Positions 36,074 to 47,945 of a stretch of DNA of 64,000 nucleotides are shown here, piece after piece (position 1 is the stretch's first letter; every line of letters begins with the position of its first letter). The notes beneath the pieces were generated by a model that did no database searches, had not been told where the DNA came from, and worked only from the letters and a program-made list of their open reading frames with translations. Source of the DNA: Rana temporaria (lineage: Eukaryota > Chordata > Amphibia > Anura > Ranidae); assembly GCF_905171775.1 (NCBI RefSeq), contig NC_053500.1, positions 127,676,140-127,740,139 on the forward strand, in the 5' to 3' direction. Both the position numbers and the translations under genes were made by a program.

Positions 36074-36505
36074 CTCAGACTGGGTGGAGATCATCGAGCC
36101 ACGCTCTCGTGAGCGTATGTATGTGAACTTGAACACTGGAGAATGTGGTTGGGAGCCTCCCCTAGATGTCCACGTCCGCCAGTGCGATAAGAACCAGTGG
36201 TGGGAGCTGTATGACCAGCAGAGCAGCCGCTTCTACTATTACAATGCCTTGAGTAACCAGACAGTTTGGCATCGCCCACCTCAGTGTGACATCGTACCCC
36301 TGGCTAAATTACAAGCCATGAAACGCACGTCCCAGCCCAGCCTTGTGTTTCGTCCCACTCAAGAGCGGATGTCTCATAGGGGCAGCACAAGTAGTGAGGG
36401 AGCCAACATTCCCGTTGAGATCCTCATGTTCCAGGACCCGGAATATGGGAAGGATGGAAGTAAGAGAAGAGGAGACAGTATGGACAGCAGAAAGGATTCT
36501 GGAAG
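36074..36505 (+). CDS. arhgap39: Internal exon of ARHGAP39/Vilse-type RhoGAP, tandem WW domains
   Basis: This is one internal exon of 432 bp. The acceptor is a T-rich tract ending TTACAG (36073) and the donor is AAG|GTGAG (36506); it starts with one base and ends with two bases of split codons. The first WW domain (exon residues 3-29) runs from W-V-E-I-I-E-P-R to G-E-C-G-W-E-P-P. The second (residues 42-69) runs from W-W-E-L-Y-D through the aromatic F-Y-Y-Y-N to V-W-H-R-P, followed by C-D-I-V-P-L-A-K-L-Q. The pattern W-V-E-I-I-E-P-R-x-R-E-R-M-Y and the second WW match what I recall of vertebrate ARHGAP39, a Rac/Cdc42 GTPase-activating protein (Vilse/CrGAP in flies) acting in Robo signalling and synapse structure. 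WW domains bind proline-rich partners; the catalytic MyTH4 and RhoGAP regions lie outside the window. The Ser/Lys-rich part after the WW pair diverges from what I remember, so a close paralogue is possible. I found no neighbouring exon. Confidence 0.85.
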
Positions 36506-37102
36506 GTGAGCCATTCCACAGTTTTAGTATGTTTGTGGTCTGCATACAATAACAGCCTGTTGGTGGTCAGTTTAAAATTCAATTCCTGCAAAATTTTTTT
36601 TTTTTTTTTGTTACGTTTTGGATAGTCTTGGGAAAGGTTAATTGTGTTTTAAAATGATCCTAAAGGATTTTTTTTTCTTCCTCTTTTTGCCATACTTGCT
36701 CTGAGCAGCACCGATCCTCCAATTCTCGGATTCCCTGCTGGCGCTCCTGGCTCCCCCCGAGTGTCCTTGCTACAGGGGCACTCATGTTGGTTTGATCCCA
36801 AGCAGCACTTTGTGTTCAATTTTCTCAATAGAGCCACAGATTGCAAAAAAAAAGAAAGTAGTTCTATCCCTTCCCACTCGGCCCGCAATTAAAAAGGAAG
36901 TTTTGCCTAAATTAGGATTAGAAGGACAGCTTTACACCACTGCTGCAACAATTGCAGAACCACATGATTGGGTCATGTTCCTTTTTTTAGCAAATTTCCA
37001 AAATGTGAAATAACCAAACAATGGGGAAGTCCCAGCCGTATAACATCTTTTTCTTATGGCCTTGTAGTGGGTTATACAAATAACAATAGGGAAAAACACT
37101 AA
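36506..37102. other. Intron sequence with decayed MITE
   Basis: 36650-36800 weakly resembles the MITE segment at 1700-2040. No coding signal beyond the donor at 36506. Confidence 0.45.
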
Positions 37103-37166
37103 GCCACTTTATTACATGCACCTTGTTGGTACCGTGTTGGAGCCCCTTTTGCCTTCAGAACTGCCT

Positions 37167-37569
37167 CTAAAGTTTTTCTCTAAAAATAAGAAACATGTTA
37201 TACTAACCTTGCAGTGGATTTGCACAACTTAGCCGAGATCCTCCTCTTCTGCGATCCCTCTTTGGCTCTCCTGGCCCCTCCCTCCTGTCGAGTGCCCCCA
37301 CAGAAAGCGGTTTGCCATGGGGGCACCTGAGCCAAGTCGCAGCTCCCTGTGTCCATTCAGACACGGAAACCTGGTTCGGCCCCACCCCTTCTCTCTCCTG
37401 GTTGGCTAACTGACTTTGACAGCAGCAGGAGCTAATGGTGCCACAGCTGTATCTCAGCCAATCAGGATTGCCGAGGCACTCGTAGTTATCGCTGGATAGA
37501 GATGGGGCTGAGGTTAGCCCCATAGAATGCATTAAGATAATAAGCCTTCTGACTTTACAATCACTTTAA
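37167..37569. mobile_element. TTAA-type MITE inserted in Tc1
   Basis: It sits between Tc1 words 'cttcagaactgcct' and 'ttcttcatggc'. The left edge reads CTAA (mutated TTAA) and the right edge TTAA. The interior is similar to 1700-2040. Confidence 0.6.
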
Positions 37570-38349
37570 TTCTTCATGGCATAGGTTCAACAAGGTGTTG
37601 GAAACATTCCTTCAAGTTTTCGATCCATATTGACATGAAAGTATCACGCAGTTGCTACTGATTTGTTGGCTGCACATCCATGATGCGAATTTCCAGTTCC
37701 ACCTCATCCCAAAGGTGCTCTATTGGATGAGATCTGATGACTGTGGAGGCCATTGGAGTACAGTGACCTCATTGTCCAGTGGTGAGATGATTGGATCTTT
37801 GTGACATGGTGCATTATCCTGCTGGAAGGAGCCATCAGAAGATGGGGACACTGTAGTCATAAAGGGATGGAAATGGTCAGCAACAATAGTAGGAGGTAGG
37901 AGGTGGTGTTTAAATGATGCTCAATTGGTACTAAGGGGCCCAAAGTATGCCACAAAAAACATCCCCCCCACACCATTACACCACCAGCCTGAATCGCTGA
38001 TACAAGACAGGATGGATCCATGCTTTCATGTTGTTTATGCCAAATTCTGACCCTACTGTCTGAATGTTGCAGCTGAAATCTAGTTTTCAGACCAGGCAAC
38101 ATTTTTCCAAACTTCTATTGTACAATTTTGGTGATCCTGTGCAAATTCTAGCCGCAGTTTCCTGTTCTTAGCTGACAAGAGTGGCACCTGGTGTGGTCTT
38201 CTGCTGCTGTAACCCATATGTTTCAATGTTGTGTGTTCATAGATGGTATTCTGCATACCTTGGTTGTAACTTATGGTTATTGGAGTTACTGTTGCCTTTC
38301 TATCAATTCAAACCAGTCTGCCCATTCTCCTCTGATATCAACAAGGCAT

Positions 38350-39059
38350 TTAAAGTGGTTGTAAACCTTGTTAGACCACTTGTACCTACAGGTAAGCCTA
38401 TAATAAGGCTTACTTTTAGTTTAAATATCTCTTAAGCAGGAGTGGACTGACAACTCATGGGGCCCCTGGGCGATAGAAGATTATGGGGCCCCCGGGCTTA
38501 CAGATGGCCACCACACCAGGAGGCATTGCAGAGGCAGGGCAGCTAAAATCTCAGGATTTTCACATCAAAAGCATGTCGGTTTTGGACATATCAGGCACAG
38601 ATGTAAAAAAACACAGATTTTTACATACTGTCCCTGGTTTTATTGAGCCTGGCAACCCTGATGGGGCCCCCTAGTGGCTTGGGGCCCTCGGGCAGTGCCC
38701 GAGAGTCCCAATGGTCAGTCCGCCCCTGCTCTTAAGCCTGCACGCTTTAGGAGATATTTATCATATACGTTTGCATCCTCCGTGCCGTTTCTTCACTAGC
38801 AAGTACCGTGATTGAAGGCTCCGGCGCACATGCGCAGGAGTTGCGTCATGTGACTTCGGCCAGTCACAGAGCCGGAGTCTGCGGCCCCGGAAAGAAGAGG
38901 GGCGAAGCTGGATGTGGCCACCATCAAGGACAACACAGGCTTCATTTCCATCTAAGTGCCACATAATGGGTTACTATGCGATGCATAGTAGCCCATTATA
39001 CTTTTGCTTTGCAGGAAAAAAAAAAAAGTAAAACCCATCAGGGTTAACTTCCTCTTTAA
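38350..39059. mobile_element. TTAA-type MITE inserted in Tc1, hosting a hAT
   Basis: TTAAAGTGGTTGTAAACC starts at 38350 and 'acttcctctttaa' ends at 39059. Tc1 sequence resumes immediately on both sides. It is split by 38437-38728. Confidence 0.7.
38437..38728. mobile_element. hAT MITE, 292 bp, perfect 8-bp duplication
   Basis: CAGGAGTGGACTGAC and GTCAGTCCGCCCCTG ends; CTCTTAAG at 38429-38436 and 38729-38736. It is nearly identical to 20888-21181 apart from small differences. Confidence 0.9.
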
Positions 39060-39315
39060 ATCCCCTTTCTTCCCCATTCTGATGCTCGGTCTGAACTCCA
39101 GCAAGTCGTTTTCACCACATCGAGATGCATAAATGCATTGATTTGCTGCCATCTGATTGGCTGATTAGCAATATGTGTTACCAAGCAATTGTACCCAATA
39201 AAATGGTCTGTGCGTATAGATCCCCCCATGTTGTAATAAGAAACTATGTTTTTGAAAAGCCTATGGCGTGCAAAACCACACAAAAAAAATGTGCACACAG
39301 AGTGACACAAAAACG

Positions 39316-39905
39316 TGCTACATCAAACGGTCCTCGATAAAGAAGGACCTGACCCTGTTCCCCCGGGGCGTTAGGCTCCTGACGGTGACTGAGGTGATGA
39401 AGACGGGCCCTGACTCAAATTCAGGGAACCCCTGTTGTGCCTGCTGGGCCAAATCGTGAGAGCAAGAAATGAGACACTGTTTCTTCTTGCTTGTCCCCGT
39501 GCAAAGAGGAAGGGGTGGAGCTTTTATTGGTCTTTTATAAACAGAATGACATCATACACATGAGCACACTAATAGGTCAGTTCATATAGGTCAGTCCATA
39601 CATGGTTCTTCTCCTTGCAAGTCAATTTTTGGCACAAACAGCCACTTCAGTGGTTATATAAAAGAAATGGCATAACACAAAAAATATTCATTTTAGTAAC
39701 TTCCATCACAGAGGTACTCAAATGGTCCAAGAAGCCGACACAGACCCTATTCTTGGGTGGTTTCTGTTTCGGCAGACCCTCCAAAGTCCTAGGTGGGGCT
39801 CCCCCAAAGGGAGACCCCATGAGAGCAGGCGAACTAAGCCAGAAGGCCATGTCCACCCACTCCCAAGACGTTCAGTGTTGGCCCAAGGACTGGCACCCTA
39901 CTAAA
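39316..39905 (-). mobile_element. Possible LTR, minus orientation
   Basis: On the minus strand there is a TATATAAC box (about 39650-39660), then 'ataaaagaccaataaaagct' (about 39520-39540) and a U5-like tail with 'ttccctgaatttgagtcagg'. No target duplication found; the call is tentative. Confidence 0.35.
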
Positions 39906-39960
39906 CACTTGTGTAATAAGAAACAAAGTGCTTGGTTCAAATGGAAACCCTACGAGTCAA

Positions 39961-40171
39961 GGGGGTTTATTTACTAAAGGCAAATCCACTGTGCAGTGGA
40001 GGGGGATGTGCAAGGAAAACAAAAAGCAGCACTTTAGCTCGCACGTGATTGGATGATAGAAATCAGCAGAGCTTCCCTTCATTTCAGATCTTGCCCCGAG
40101 AACCTATAGCGACTACACTTCCAATGCACAGTGGATTTGCCTTTAGCAAATCAACCCCAGAGTTCTGATGA
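39961..40171. mobile_element. Short inverted-repeat MITE
   Basis: The ends 'ggggtttatttactaaaggc' and 'gcctttagcaaatcaacccc' are complementary, with 'aaatccactgtgcagtgg' inside the left arm. A related fragment is near 51385-51445. Confidence 0.6.
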
Positions 40172-40511
40172 ACTAAAATAACATTTCCTTTTACGCCTTT
40201 GCTAAAAATAAAGATTATTAATTATAATTTAATTATGGCCTCACGAGTGTTCAACTTGTTAATTTAGATATCTAAAGTGAGGGTGGCCATTGGGTTGATT
40301 CCTAAGCAGCTGCTCTAGAACAGATTTCATTATGTAATCATGACTTCAGAAAGGAGATAAACAGCTGAATCATTGCAAGGAGCCGAGACGCATTTGTACC
40401 TTCTTTTTTTTTTTTTTTTAACCATGTTGTGACTTCATCACCCGAGTAGATTAAAGTGTTTTCCTCTGATTTCACACCGTTTTCCCTTTAATAACATGGA
40501 TGAGGCATTAC

Positions 40512-40713
40512 CTGGCTCTTCCTTTGATGTACTGGAAGGATCTCTTCTCAGCCTACCACTGTCTCTGGTGCCAGCAATCACAAGCACACGCTGGGACTCG
40601 TCCTTCAAGACTTGGCAAACAGAGCTCACAAAATAGTTTGTTCCCAGTAGATTGGCAAATGGGATGTGATAATGACACCTTTTATGGCTAGCAGATGTTT
40701 GATGCTTTCCCAG
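40512..40713 (-). CDS. Possible unidentified exon (low confidence)
   Basis: On the minus strand a 202-bp stretch is open, lies between an AG (gattgcag) and a CCAG|GTAATG donor, and has an ordinary amino-acid mix with segments such as H-I-P-F-A-N-L-L-G-T-N-Y-F and Q-R-V-L-V-I-A-G-T-R-D. I do not recognise the protein. The polypyrimidine tract is weak and the frame stays open beyond the putative exon on both sides (40438-40827), so it could equally be a processed relic or chance. Confidence 0.25.
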
Positions 40714-40961
40714 CTGCAATCCAGCCTGTCCTCTGCTGGCAGAGCGCTGCCTCTGATCCCCACTAAACTGCGCCAGGCTATTTTTATTTCTAGATCTTAT
40801 TTTTTTTACTGAGACCCGAATCCTCATGTCGGCTGCGAGAATTTGCCTTCTGGGGCCTAACGTAAAAGGGAAAGTATGCTTTCAATTCGTCCAGATTTAG
40901 AAGTTTTACCATAATGTGAATTTTTAAGTGTAATTTCAGGCTTGCTGTACCATATTTCCAT

Positions 40962-41256
40962 AGGTGTGCACAGCCTATTGCGTTAGGGTGTGCACCCCAA
41001 ATGTATAAAAAAAATGGACGGTGTCAGTGGGGCAGAGGTTGGTGTCAGTGGGGCAGAGGTTGGTGTCAGTGGGGCAGAGGTTGGTGTCAGTGGGGCAGTA
41101 GATGGTGTGAATAGTTTTTTTATTTTTATTATTATTTATTTATTTTTACTATTTTTTTTTTTATAAGCCCCGTTTGGGACCTTTTTGGGAAATATCAGCA
41201 GTGGGAATCTGTGCCACACAGGGTGATTAGGCACACCCCTTGCGCACGCCTATGCA
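40962..41256. mobile_element. 'cataggtgtgcacagcc' inverted-repeat element with 21-bp repeats
   Basis: It begins 'cataggtgtgcacagcctat' and ends 'cacgcctatgca'. About four 'ggtgtcagtggggcagaggt' units lie at 41020-41105. A second copy, oppositely arranged, spans about 42770-43747. Confidence 0.65.
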
Positions 41257-41483
41257 TATTTCCATCACTATCTTTGTATGATCTCCTAGTACAGTAGTGG
41301 ACTTTTTTTCATGTTTTTTTTCACCTATTTTATTAATAACACCAATCTAGGTACAAAGGAATACAGAGAGTGCCATGTCTATTGGTTTTCTGAATGGTAG
41401 ACTTGCTCTGAGATGGAGGATAGTCTCCATCAGTGGCGGCTGGTGCTCAACATTTTTGGGGGGGCGCAAACAAACAAAAAAAA

Positions 41484-41573
41484 CATCAAGCGCAGCCACT
41501 GTGCCCCCCATATCAAGCGCAGCCACTGTGCCCCCCATATCAAGCGCAGCCACTGTGCCCCCCATATCAATTT
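41484..41573. repeat. 27-bp tandem repeat, about three units
   Basis: Units of 'agcgcagccactgtgccccc' plus 'catatca'. They stay open in four frames, so the overlapping small frames here are artefacts. Confidence 0.9.
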
Positions 41574-41805
41574 CCGCCAGTGTGCATCCCTCACCCGCCT
41601 GGCACTTGCCTGTCTCAAAGGGGCAGCGGGTCACGGCGGTGGCCTCCACGCTTCTCGGTGTCTTCTCCCATCCTCTGCTATGATTGGTCGCCAGATTGGC
41701 TGAAACGACAGGCGCTGTGATTGGAAGCCTATCAGGTAACAGACCTGAACACCTGATGGGCTGAGAGGAGGTTCAGTGCTAGGAAAGCGAATATTTGCTT
41801 TCCTA

Positions 41806-42069
41806 ACACAACGCTCACATTTGGCACCTTTCAGGGTTGAGGAGGGAGCTGTCTTCTGGGTGACACACAGGTCCCAGAAGACAGCAAGGACCAGTGAGGA
41901 CACGCAGCGAGACTCGTGCATGTGCAGTAGGGAACCAGGAAGTGAAGCTGCAAGGCAAGCCGAGTAACAGATCGGCTTCGGCTGCCGACATTGCGGACTC
42001 CCTGGACAGGTGAGTGTCCATATATTAAAAGTCAGCAGCTGCAGTATTTGTAGTTGCTGGCTTTTAATA

Positions 42070-42135
<66 letters not shown>

Positions 42136-42200
42136 CTTCATATATATAATTTTTTTTTTTTTTTTTTTATTATTATTATTATGGCGGACCTCCGCTTTAA
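41806..42200. mobile_element. TTAA-type MITE copy with TA array
   Basis: The 'cacatttggcacctttcagg', 'gtcagcagctgcag' and 'cggacctccgctttaa' landmarks match the family. A TA run at 42073-42133 interrupts the hairpin. Confidence 0.55.
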
Positions 42201-42769
42201 GAAAAAATCTAAATGGTTATCTAGAATGATAGAATAAGTTGGTAATTCCCAAGCCTGATGGATTGATTATCATTGAATAGACATGCAGGAAGAAGTGAAG
42301 GGTGTGAACAGTTCCCCTCTTCCTCTTCTGCAGCCTGGTATGTGGCGGCCTTCCTTTCACGCTTGTATATGCATACTGGCGGCTTCTTTCACTTGCACAC
42401 CCATATATCAGGGTTGGCAGAGGCACAGAAAACTGCCTGAACAGAGCAGCTGTTGCTGGATTCCGTGCAGTCAGCAGATCAAGGCGTGTGTATGGCTCTC
42501 CCTGCGTACAATAGATTCTTTCATAAACTGACTATAAAGTCCATCCAGAGGGAGAGGACAGACATCTGCACTATTGTCTGCTCTGGAACTACTAAGGAAA
42601 CCTCAAGATGTTTCTCAGATGCCATCACTGGCCATTTGCACAGTCTACAGTAGCTTTAAAGAGAACCTGTCGCCAGGCATGTTCATTTCAATGCCAATAT
42701 TTCAATAAGATTATATGTGCATTTATTTTAGTTTACGCTTGTTTTATATATTTTGGAAAGGTCCCCTTG

Positions 42770-43747
42770 CATAGGTGTGCGCACAGGGTGTGCCTTGTAT
42801 GCTGCAGATGCCCCCCTTTTTAGACCCATGATATTTCACCAAAGCCCCTTAACGGGCTCCTAATTTTTTTTGAAATAATGAATTAAGAAAAGAAAATTGT
42901 AAATAATAATAAAAAAATAAATGGTAAGAAAATAAAAATAAAAAAATACATGCCCCTCTGTTTAGACCCGTGATATTTCACCAAAGCCCCGGTGGTTCAC
43001 CCTAGAATGCAAGTTTCTTCCAAGAAATACAGCATAGTAGCGTGAGCTACAGTATGCCTTTATTTTTTTTTCTTTGCACCGTACTCACTGTTTAATACCG
43101 GAGATAAGTTTTAGACTCCCCGCGGGGAATGGGCGTTCCTAGTCAGAGGGGACAATGATTGACGGCCAGCTATGGCGCGTCACACTTCCCGAGTAGGACT
43201 CGTCTCTTCACGGCGCTTTACCGCGCCTGCGCACAGACTAGGAGCTGAGCCGAGTCCTATTTCGGCTATTTCCGTGAAGCGTGACGCACCATAGCCGGCC
43301 GTCAATCATGTTCCCTCTGCATAGGAACGCCTACTAGACTGAAACTTATCTCCGGGATTAAACGGTGAGTACGGCGCCAAAAAATAAAATACAGGCATAC
43401 TGTAGCTCGCGCTAGTATGCTAGATGGCATGTTAGAAGAAAAAACCCGCTTTAATAAAAATTTGAAAAAGCTTTTCTTTTTTTTTTATTATTATTATTCA
43501 TTATTATAATAAAAATAATAATAAAAAATAGTAAAAAAAAAAACGAAATAGTAAAAAATAAAAAATAAAATGGTAAAAATTAAAACTACGGACACTGTCC
43601 TCTGCCCCACTGACACCAAACTCTGCCCTGCTGACATTGTCCACTGCTCTACTGACCCCGGCAGTATATACTGTATACACATGCACACGCAAATGTGTTT
43701 GAGCTTTGGGGTGCACACCCTAATCCAATAGGCTGTGCACACCTATG
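42770..43747. mobile_element. Inverted-repeat element with nested palindromic MITE
   Basis: The outer ends are 'cataggtgtgcgcacagggt' and 'aggctgtgcacacctatg'. The inner segment (about 42995-43455) is a palindrome whose arms share 'gatgattgacggccagctatggcgcgtca'-type sequence around 43155 and 43285. Confidence 0.6.
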
Positions 43748-43780
43748 CCCCCTTGTGTAGACATCCAAAAGCCTCTAGAC

Positions 43781-43939
43781 CAGGGATATGCAATTAGCGG
43801 ACCTCCAGCTGTTGCAGAACTACAAGTCCCATGAGGCATAGCAAGAGTCTGACAGCCACAAGCATTATACCCAGAGGCAGAGGCATGATGGGACTTGTAG
43901 TTTTGCAACAGCTGAAGGTCCGCTTATTGCATATGCCTG
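43781..43939. mobile_element. hAT MITE, 159 bp, perfect duplication
   Basis: CAGGGATATGCAATTAGCGG and its complement at the right; CTCTAGAC at 43773-43780 and 43940-43947. It is almost wholly palindromic. Confidence 0.92.
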
Positions 43940-44507
43940 CTCTAGACTGCTGCTGTGGGTCACCCTCTTGGATGCGATGTCAGTGTTTCGTCAGATTAGG
44001 CAACCTGTCAGAATTTGTAACGGAAGTGACATTCCGTCACCCCACCATCTTGCTACACCCCGCACTCGCCCACACACCTCCATCTTGTTACACCCGCCGG
44101 AGTCTTGCATTTCACACTTATTTTTAACAGTAAACTCAGCTTATATAGTGACATACAGTATTAAAAAATCTGGCTTTTTAGAGCCTGCTGATCTCGCAGG
44201 TTTACTAATCTGACAGAACACCGCTGCTTTGAAAAATCAACATCAAAACAGTCTGAGGGATTTGAAAATACTAAATTTCACTATGTAAGTTCTGTTTCCT
44301 GTTAAAAATAAGTGTGAAATGCAAAACTCCAGTGGGTGTAACAAGATGTCCGCTTGTCGCCTTCTCACTGTAGCCTTACTGTGGACGAGTGCGGGGTGTA
44401 GCAAGATGGCGGCGACGGAACGTCGCTTCCATTACAAATTCTGACGGGTCGTCTAATCTGATGAAACATTGGCAGCCATAGAGGACACTCAGGGTAAGGC
44501 TCTATAG

Positions 44508-45100
44508 CAGGGGTGCCCAACCCTTTGAAGAGTGAGAGCCACTTAAGCAACTTGGTAACCAGTCGTGGGCCACAATGAGCGGAGCGGGCGGATGACGGGT
44601 CACGGCTACTCTATAGGCCCTCTGATCCTCCCTGATGAAAGGGGATGAATTCCCTTTTTGTTTTTCGGATCGGAGGAAGGCGGGCGTAAACGGACACCTG
44701 ACTATCTATAGAGGTGAATTGAGGGTCCCATTTGGTCGGGCTGGTTGTGTGAAAAGGGCCTAAGACTGCTTTCACACTGATGTGCTGCGGTTTACCCACA
44801 CTGCGGATACAGAGTACTGCACCTGTGTCTATCCTGCGGGTTAGCTGAACTTTGCCATAGACTCCTCCTGTGGCAAAAGCCAGTGCTGTAGAGGAAACAT
44901 CGGCTTATGGGGCTCTGCTCCGCAGCCACTTACTTCCTCTACCACCAACTTCATTCACAACACTGATGCTGTGGTATGACGGGTCGGCCATCTGCGATCT
45001 GGGCTTGCCAACCCGCCATTCCAGAGCAGGAGGTCGCGGGCCACATCAGAGGGCTCCGCGGGCCACATGTGGCCCCCGGGCCACTGGTTGGCCACCCCTG
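44508..45100. mobile_element. hAT MITE, 593 bp, perfect duplication
   Basis: CAGGGGTGCCCAACC and GGTTGGCCACCCCTG ends; CTCTATAG at 44500-44507 and 45101-45108. The termini resemble Charlie-group hAT ends. Confidence 0.92.
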
Positions 45101-47723
45101 CTCTATAGCATTCGCTAATGCTTTGGATTACAAGCATGCTTCTGGAACGAATTATGCTCGCAATCCAAGATTTTACTGTAGTGTGAACCCAGGCTAAAGC
45201 AGGAACATCTAAATGTAGGTAAAAGTGATCTGGGAGGTGTTAACGTTGATTGTACATACCAGATAACCAGATAAATGTGTTTTAGAAAAGCTTAACTGAG
45301 GAGTAGCAGTGTGCGTGAGGCCTGCAATGTATTTGGTGCACCATGACCTTATTGGCCCATATAAGCCTGACCCGAGTACCGTGTCACCACTGTTGGTATA
45401 CTCTACTCAGCGTGAAGAAAGCTTTCTTGTCTGAGGACAGAAATAGAATTGGTTGGTGTCCTAGCAGGGGCGTGCAGCAGGTGCTGTTAGTAATTCAGTA
45501 CGGAGAGCGAGAGATGAATCAGAAGTGGCAGCTGTTATTTTTTTTGGTGAAGATGCCATGTTGGACTTGTCTGCAATCTGCATTATGTGCTTGTGGGATT
45601 GAAGGACCATATGTTTGTGTAGGGAATAGAAATGAAATGACCGCTCATGTGACTAATAGCATTTTCGTCACTTGAGTCGAAGTTCTGCGTTGTTTTCAGG
45701 AAGTTCTGCTTTTTTTCTTTTTGGAAGAGTCACTGGTTAGACCATGTAACATGTGACTGATCGCCTAAGGGAACTTTACCAACATTTCAAAGTCTTAGAT
45801 CGTCTGGGCACAAAGTCTCCGAAAGAAGAGCCTCCTCTATGGCCTGTGGCTTCGGCCCAGTTTCTGTCATGACTTTTATTGCTCTATCACTGGGGGTAGG
45901 GTGACCAGATTTTTAAAATGAAATCCGGGGACATATTTTTTCTTTACTAGTAATAGGAACAATCAGCGACTCTCTGCCAGTCGCCGCCCGCCTCACAGCC
46001 TCTCAAGTCTTACTTTTCGGGCCCCGGCTACTACTGGATGGGGAGCGGAGGAAGATCACTCTGCCAGGGAAGGCAAGGAGATAGGCAGGTGGCTGGCCAG
46101 GATTTGAGCCAAGGCAGAAGAACATGCGAGCGAAGCTGAATGGGCATGCGCCCCAAACTGAAGAAATATTCCCTCCGCTCTGACCAGCACATGATCATCA
46201 GAAAGGGGGTACAGATGATGGGGGGAAAAATACAACCCCCCTATGCTAGTAGGCACGGCGGAGCGCGGGGGGGGGGGGGGTGTAATTCAAATTTTTTTAG
46301 TTTAATTCTGCACGGACTTTCTTTGAAATTGCCCCTGCCCCCTATTAAATCCAATCTGGGGACAAAACCAGGGACAGACTTGGTCCAGGGACATTGTCCT
46401 CAATCAGGGGACTGTCCCCTGAAACTGGGGATGTCTGGTCACTTTAAGTCCCATAGGGAAATAATTTCAATAGGGAAACGGTGGTTATGAGATGGTGCTT
46501 CCAATACTATGGATAAATCCCATGCCGGGAAGGTAGGTTTCCTAGGAGGTCTTGGCTTTAGACAGGCTGTTTAAAACAAGAGGGTCTTGGGCCCATTTTA
46601 ATCCTGTCATGGACGATAGCGCCGAAACTTGTACCTTCGGGGGGGTTTAAGCCTAGGAATTTTTCCAGACCTGACTGGAGGAACTCAAGGATCTGTGAAG
46701 ATATGCACCAAGATTGTTGTTGTGCGAACGAGTGGAAATTTGCATATCGGAGCTGGACAAATCCCAGGAGCCATGTAGCCAGCCACAAAGAAAAAAAAAG
46801 CTATAACTTGATCAAAAGGGGGCAAAAGGGGCGGTTGCCCTGGGCCGCCCTCTGTGAAAACTGTATATCAAACACTATTCAATAAAAAAATATATATATA
46901 TTTGTGTGTGTGTGTGTATATTTATATTATACGCACACAAACATAATAAACCTACTTTGTGTATACGGGGCCTCACAAGGTCTAAATCTGGCTCTGCTGG
47001 CACCTAACTTAAGGTTTTCTCTAGTTGTTGAGAATGGAGCTGCTTCTAAATATTCCTGCTGCCTGCCTCCTGGATTGAACAGATTGACTCCTGAATTCCA
47101 TAGCGTCTGTCCACCCCATATGTATAGTGTTGTAATAGGAGTTATGCCCTAGTGCCATTTCTGTTATCTGCAGCCTTGGCGCCCTATTGGTTACTATTCA
47201 GATCCGCTGCATGTCACCGCCTTTTGTCCTGCAGTTCATGATGTTCTAAGACAGGTATGTTGAATAACCCGTCATAATCAGACTTGGGCAGGAATCTGCA
47301 CATTCTATCTTTAATTATAATAATTGTTCATGATTATTTATGAAGCTTTTACATTTCTTCGTTATTTTAGTTTTTACGATGTGTAAGGAATATGTGGCCA
47401 GATGCAGCGTGTTTGTCCTCCCTTCATTATAACATGCATTTTCCCGACAACAAAAAGGACCCTCTACCCAGCTCTGTACGTTTTTGTAGTTTACACATGC
47501 TCATAGCTCCCAACTGTCCCTCATTTTGGTCTGATCTATATAGTTGTATATAAAATACACTTTTGTCTCTTTCAAAAACCTGTTTCCCAGAGCCAAGTCT
47601 TTCATCCAATTTCCAAATCTCTACATTTGTAAATTTCAAAAGCCAGTATAAAGGAATAGTAGTGTTAAAAAAAAAAAAAATGTTGTTTTTTTTTTTTTTT
47701 TTTTGTGTGTGTGTGATTCTCCT
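45101..47723. other. No gene recognised
   Basis: 45896-46445 ('ggtgaccagatttttaaaat' to 'gggatgtctggtcac') is a decayed inverted-repeat element with G-run at 46266-46280. Its open frames give no recognisable product. The rest is unassigned. Confidence 0.45.
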
Positions 47724-47945
47724 TTAACCGGTTAAGGACCGGACCAATATGCTGCTAAATGACCCAAGGGGTTTTTACAATTTGGCACTGCGTCGCTTTA
47801 ACAGACAATTGCGCGGTCGTGCGACGTGGCTCCCAAACAAAATTTGCGTCCTTTACTTCCCACAAATAGAGCTTTCTTTTGGTGGTATTTGATCGCCTCT
47901 GCCATTTTTTATTTTTTGCGCTATATACAAAAATAGAGCGACATT
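47724..47945 (+). mobile_element. Partial 1-kb TTAA element
   Basis: It starts TTAACCGGTTAAGGACC, runs through 'tttggcactgcgtcgcttta', and stops abruptly after 'ctatatacaaaaatagagcg'. Confidence 0.65.

Larger units (their letters stand above)
37103..39206 (-). pseudogene. Tc1 transposon carcass, broken by nested insertions
   Basis: It is recognisable from 'ccactttattacatgcacc' at the left to 'gtacccaataaaatgg' at the right. On the minus strand, pieces of a Tc1 transposase remain. 37857-38102 encodes K-Q-H-E-S-M-D-P-S-C and G-V-M-V-W-G-G then L-G-P-L-V-P-I. 37570-37760 is the C-terminal P-I-E-H-L-W-D-E-type region. The 38150-38345 and 39060-39190 pieces are upstream parts of the element. Frameshifts, stops and insertions at 37167-37569 and 38350-39059 make it dead. 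It probably lies in an intron or downstream of the RhoGAP gene. Confidence 0.75.

Noticed and set aside
41020..41105. Possible CRISPR-like array
   Set aside because: Four contiguous 21-bp units without spacers in a vertebrate genome are a simple minisatellite.
41347..41720. Overlapping frames with three repeated segments
   Set aside because: They come from three copies of a 27-bp repeat next to a decayed element; no recognisable domain.
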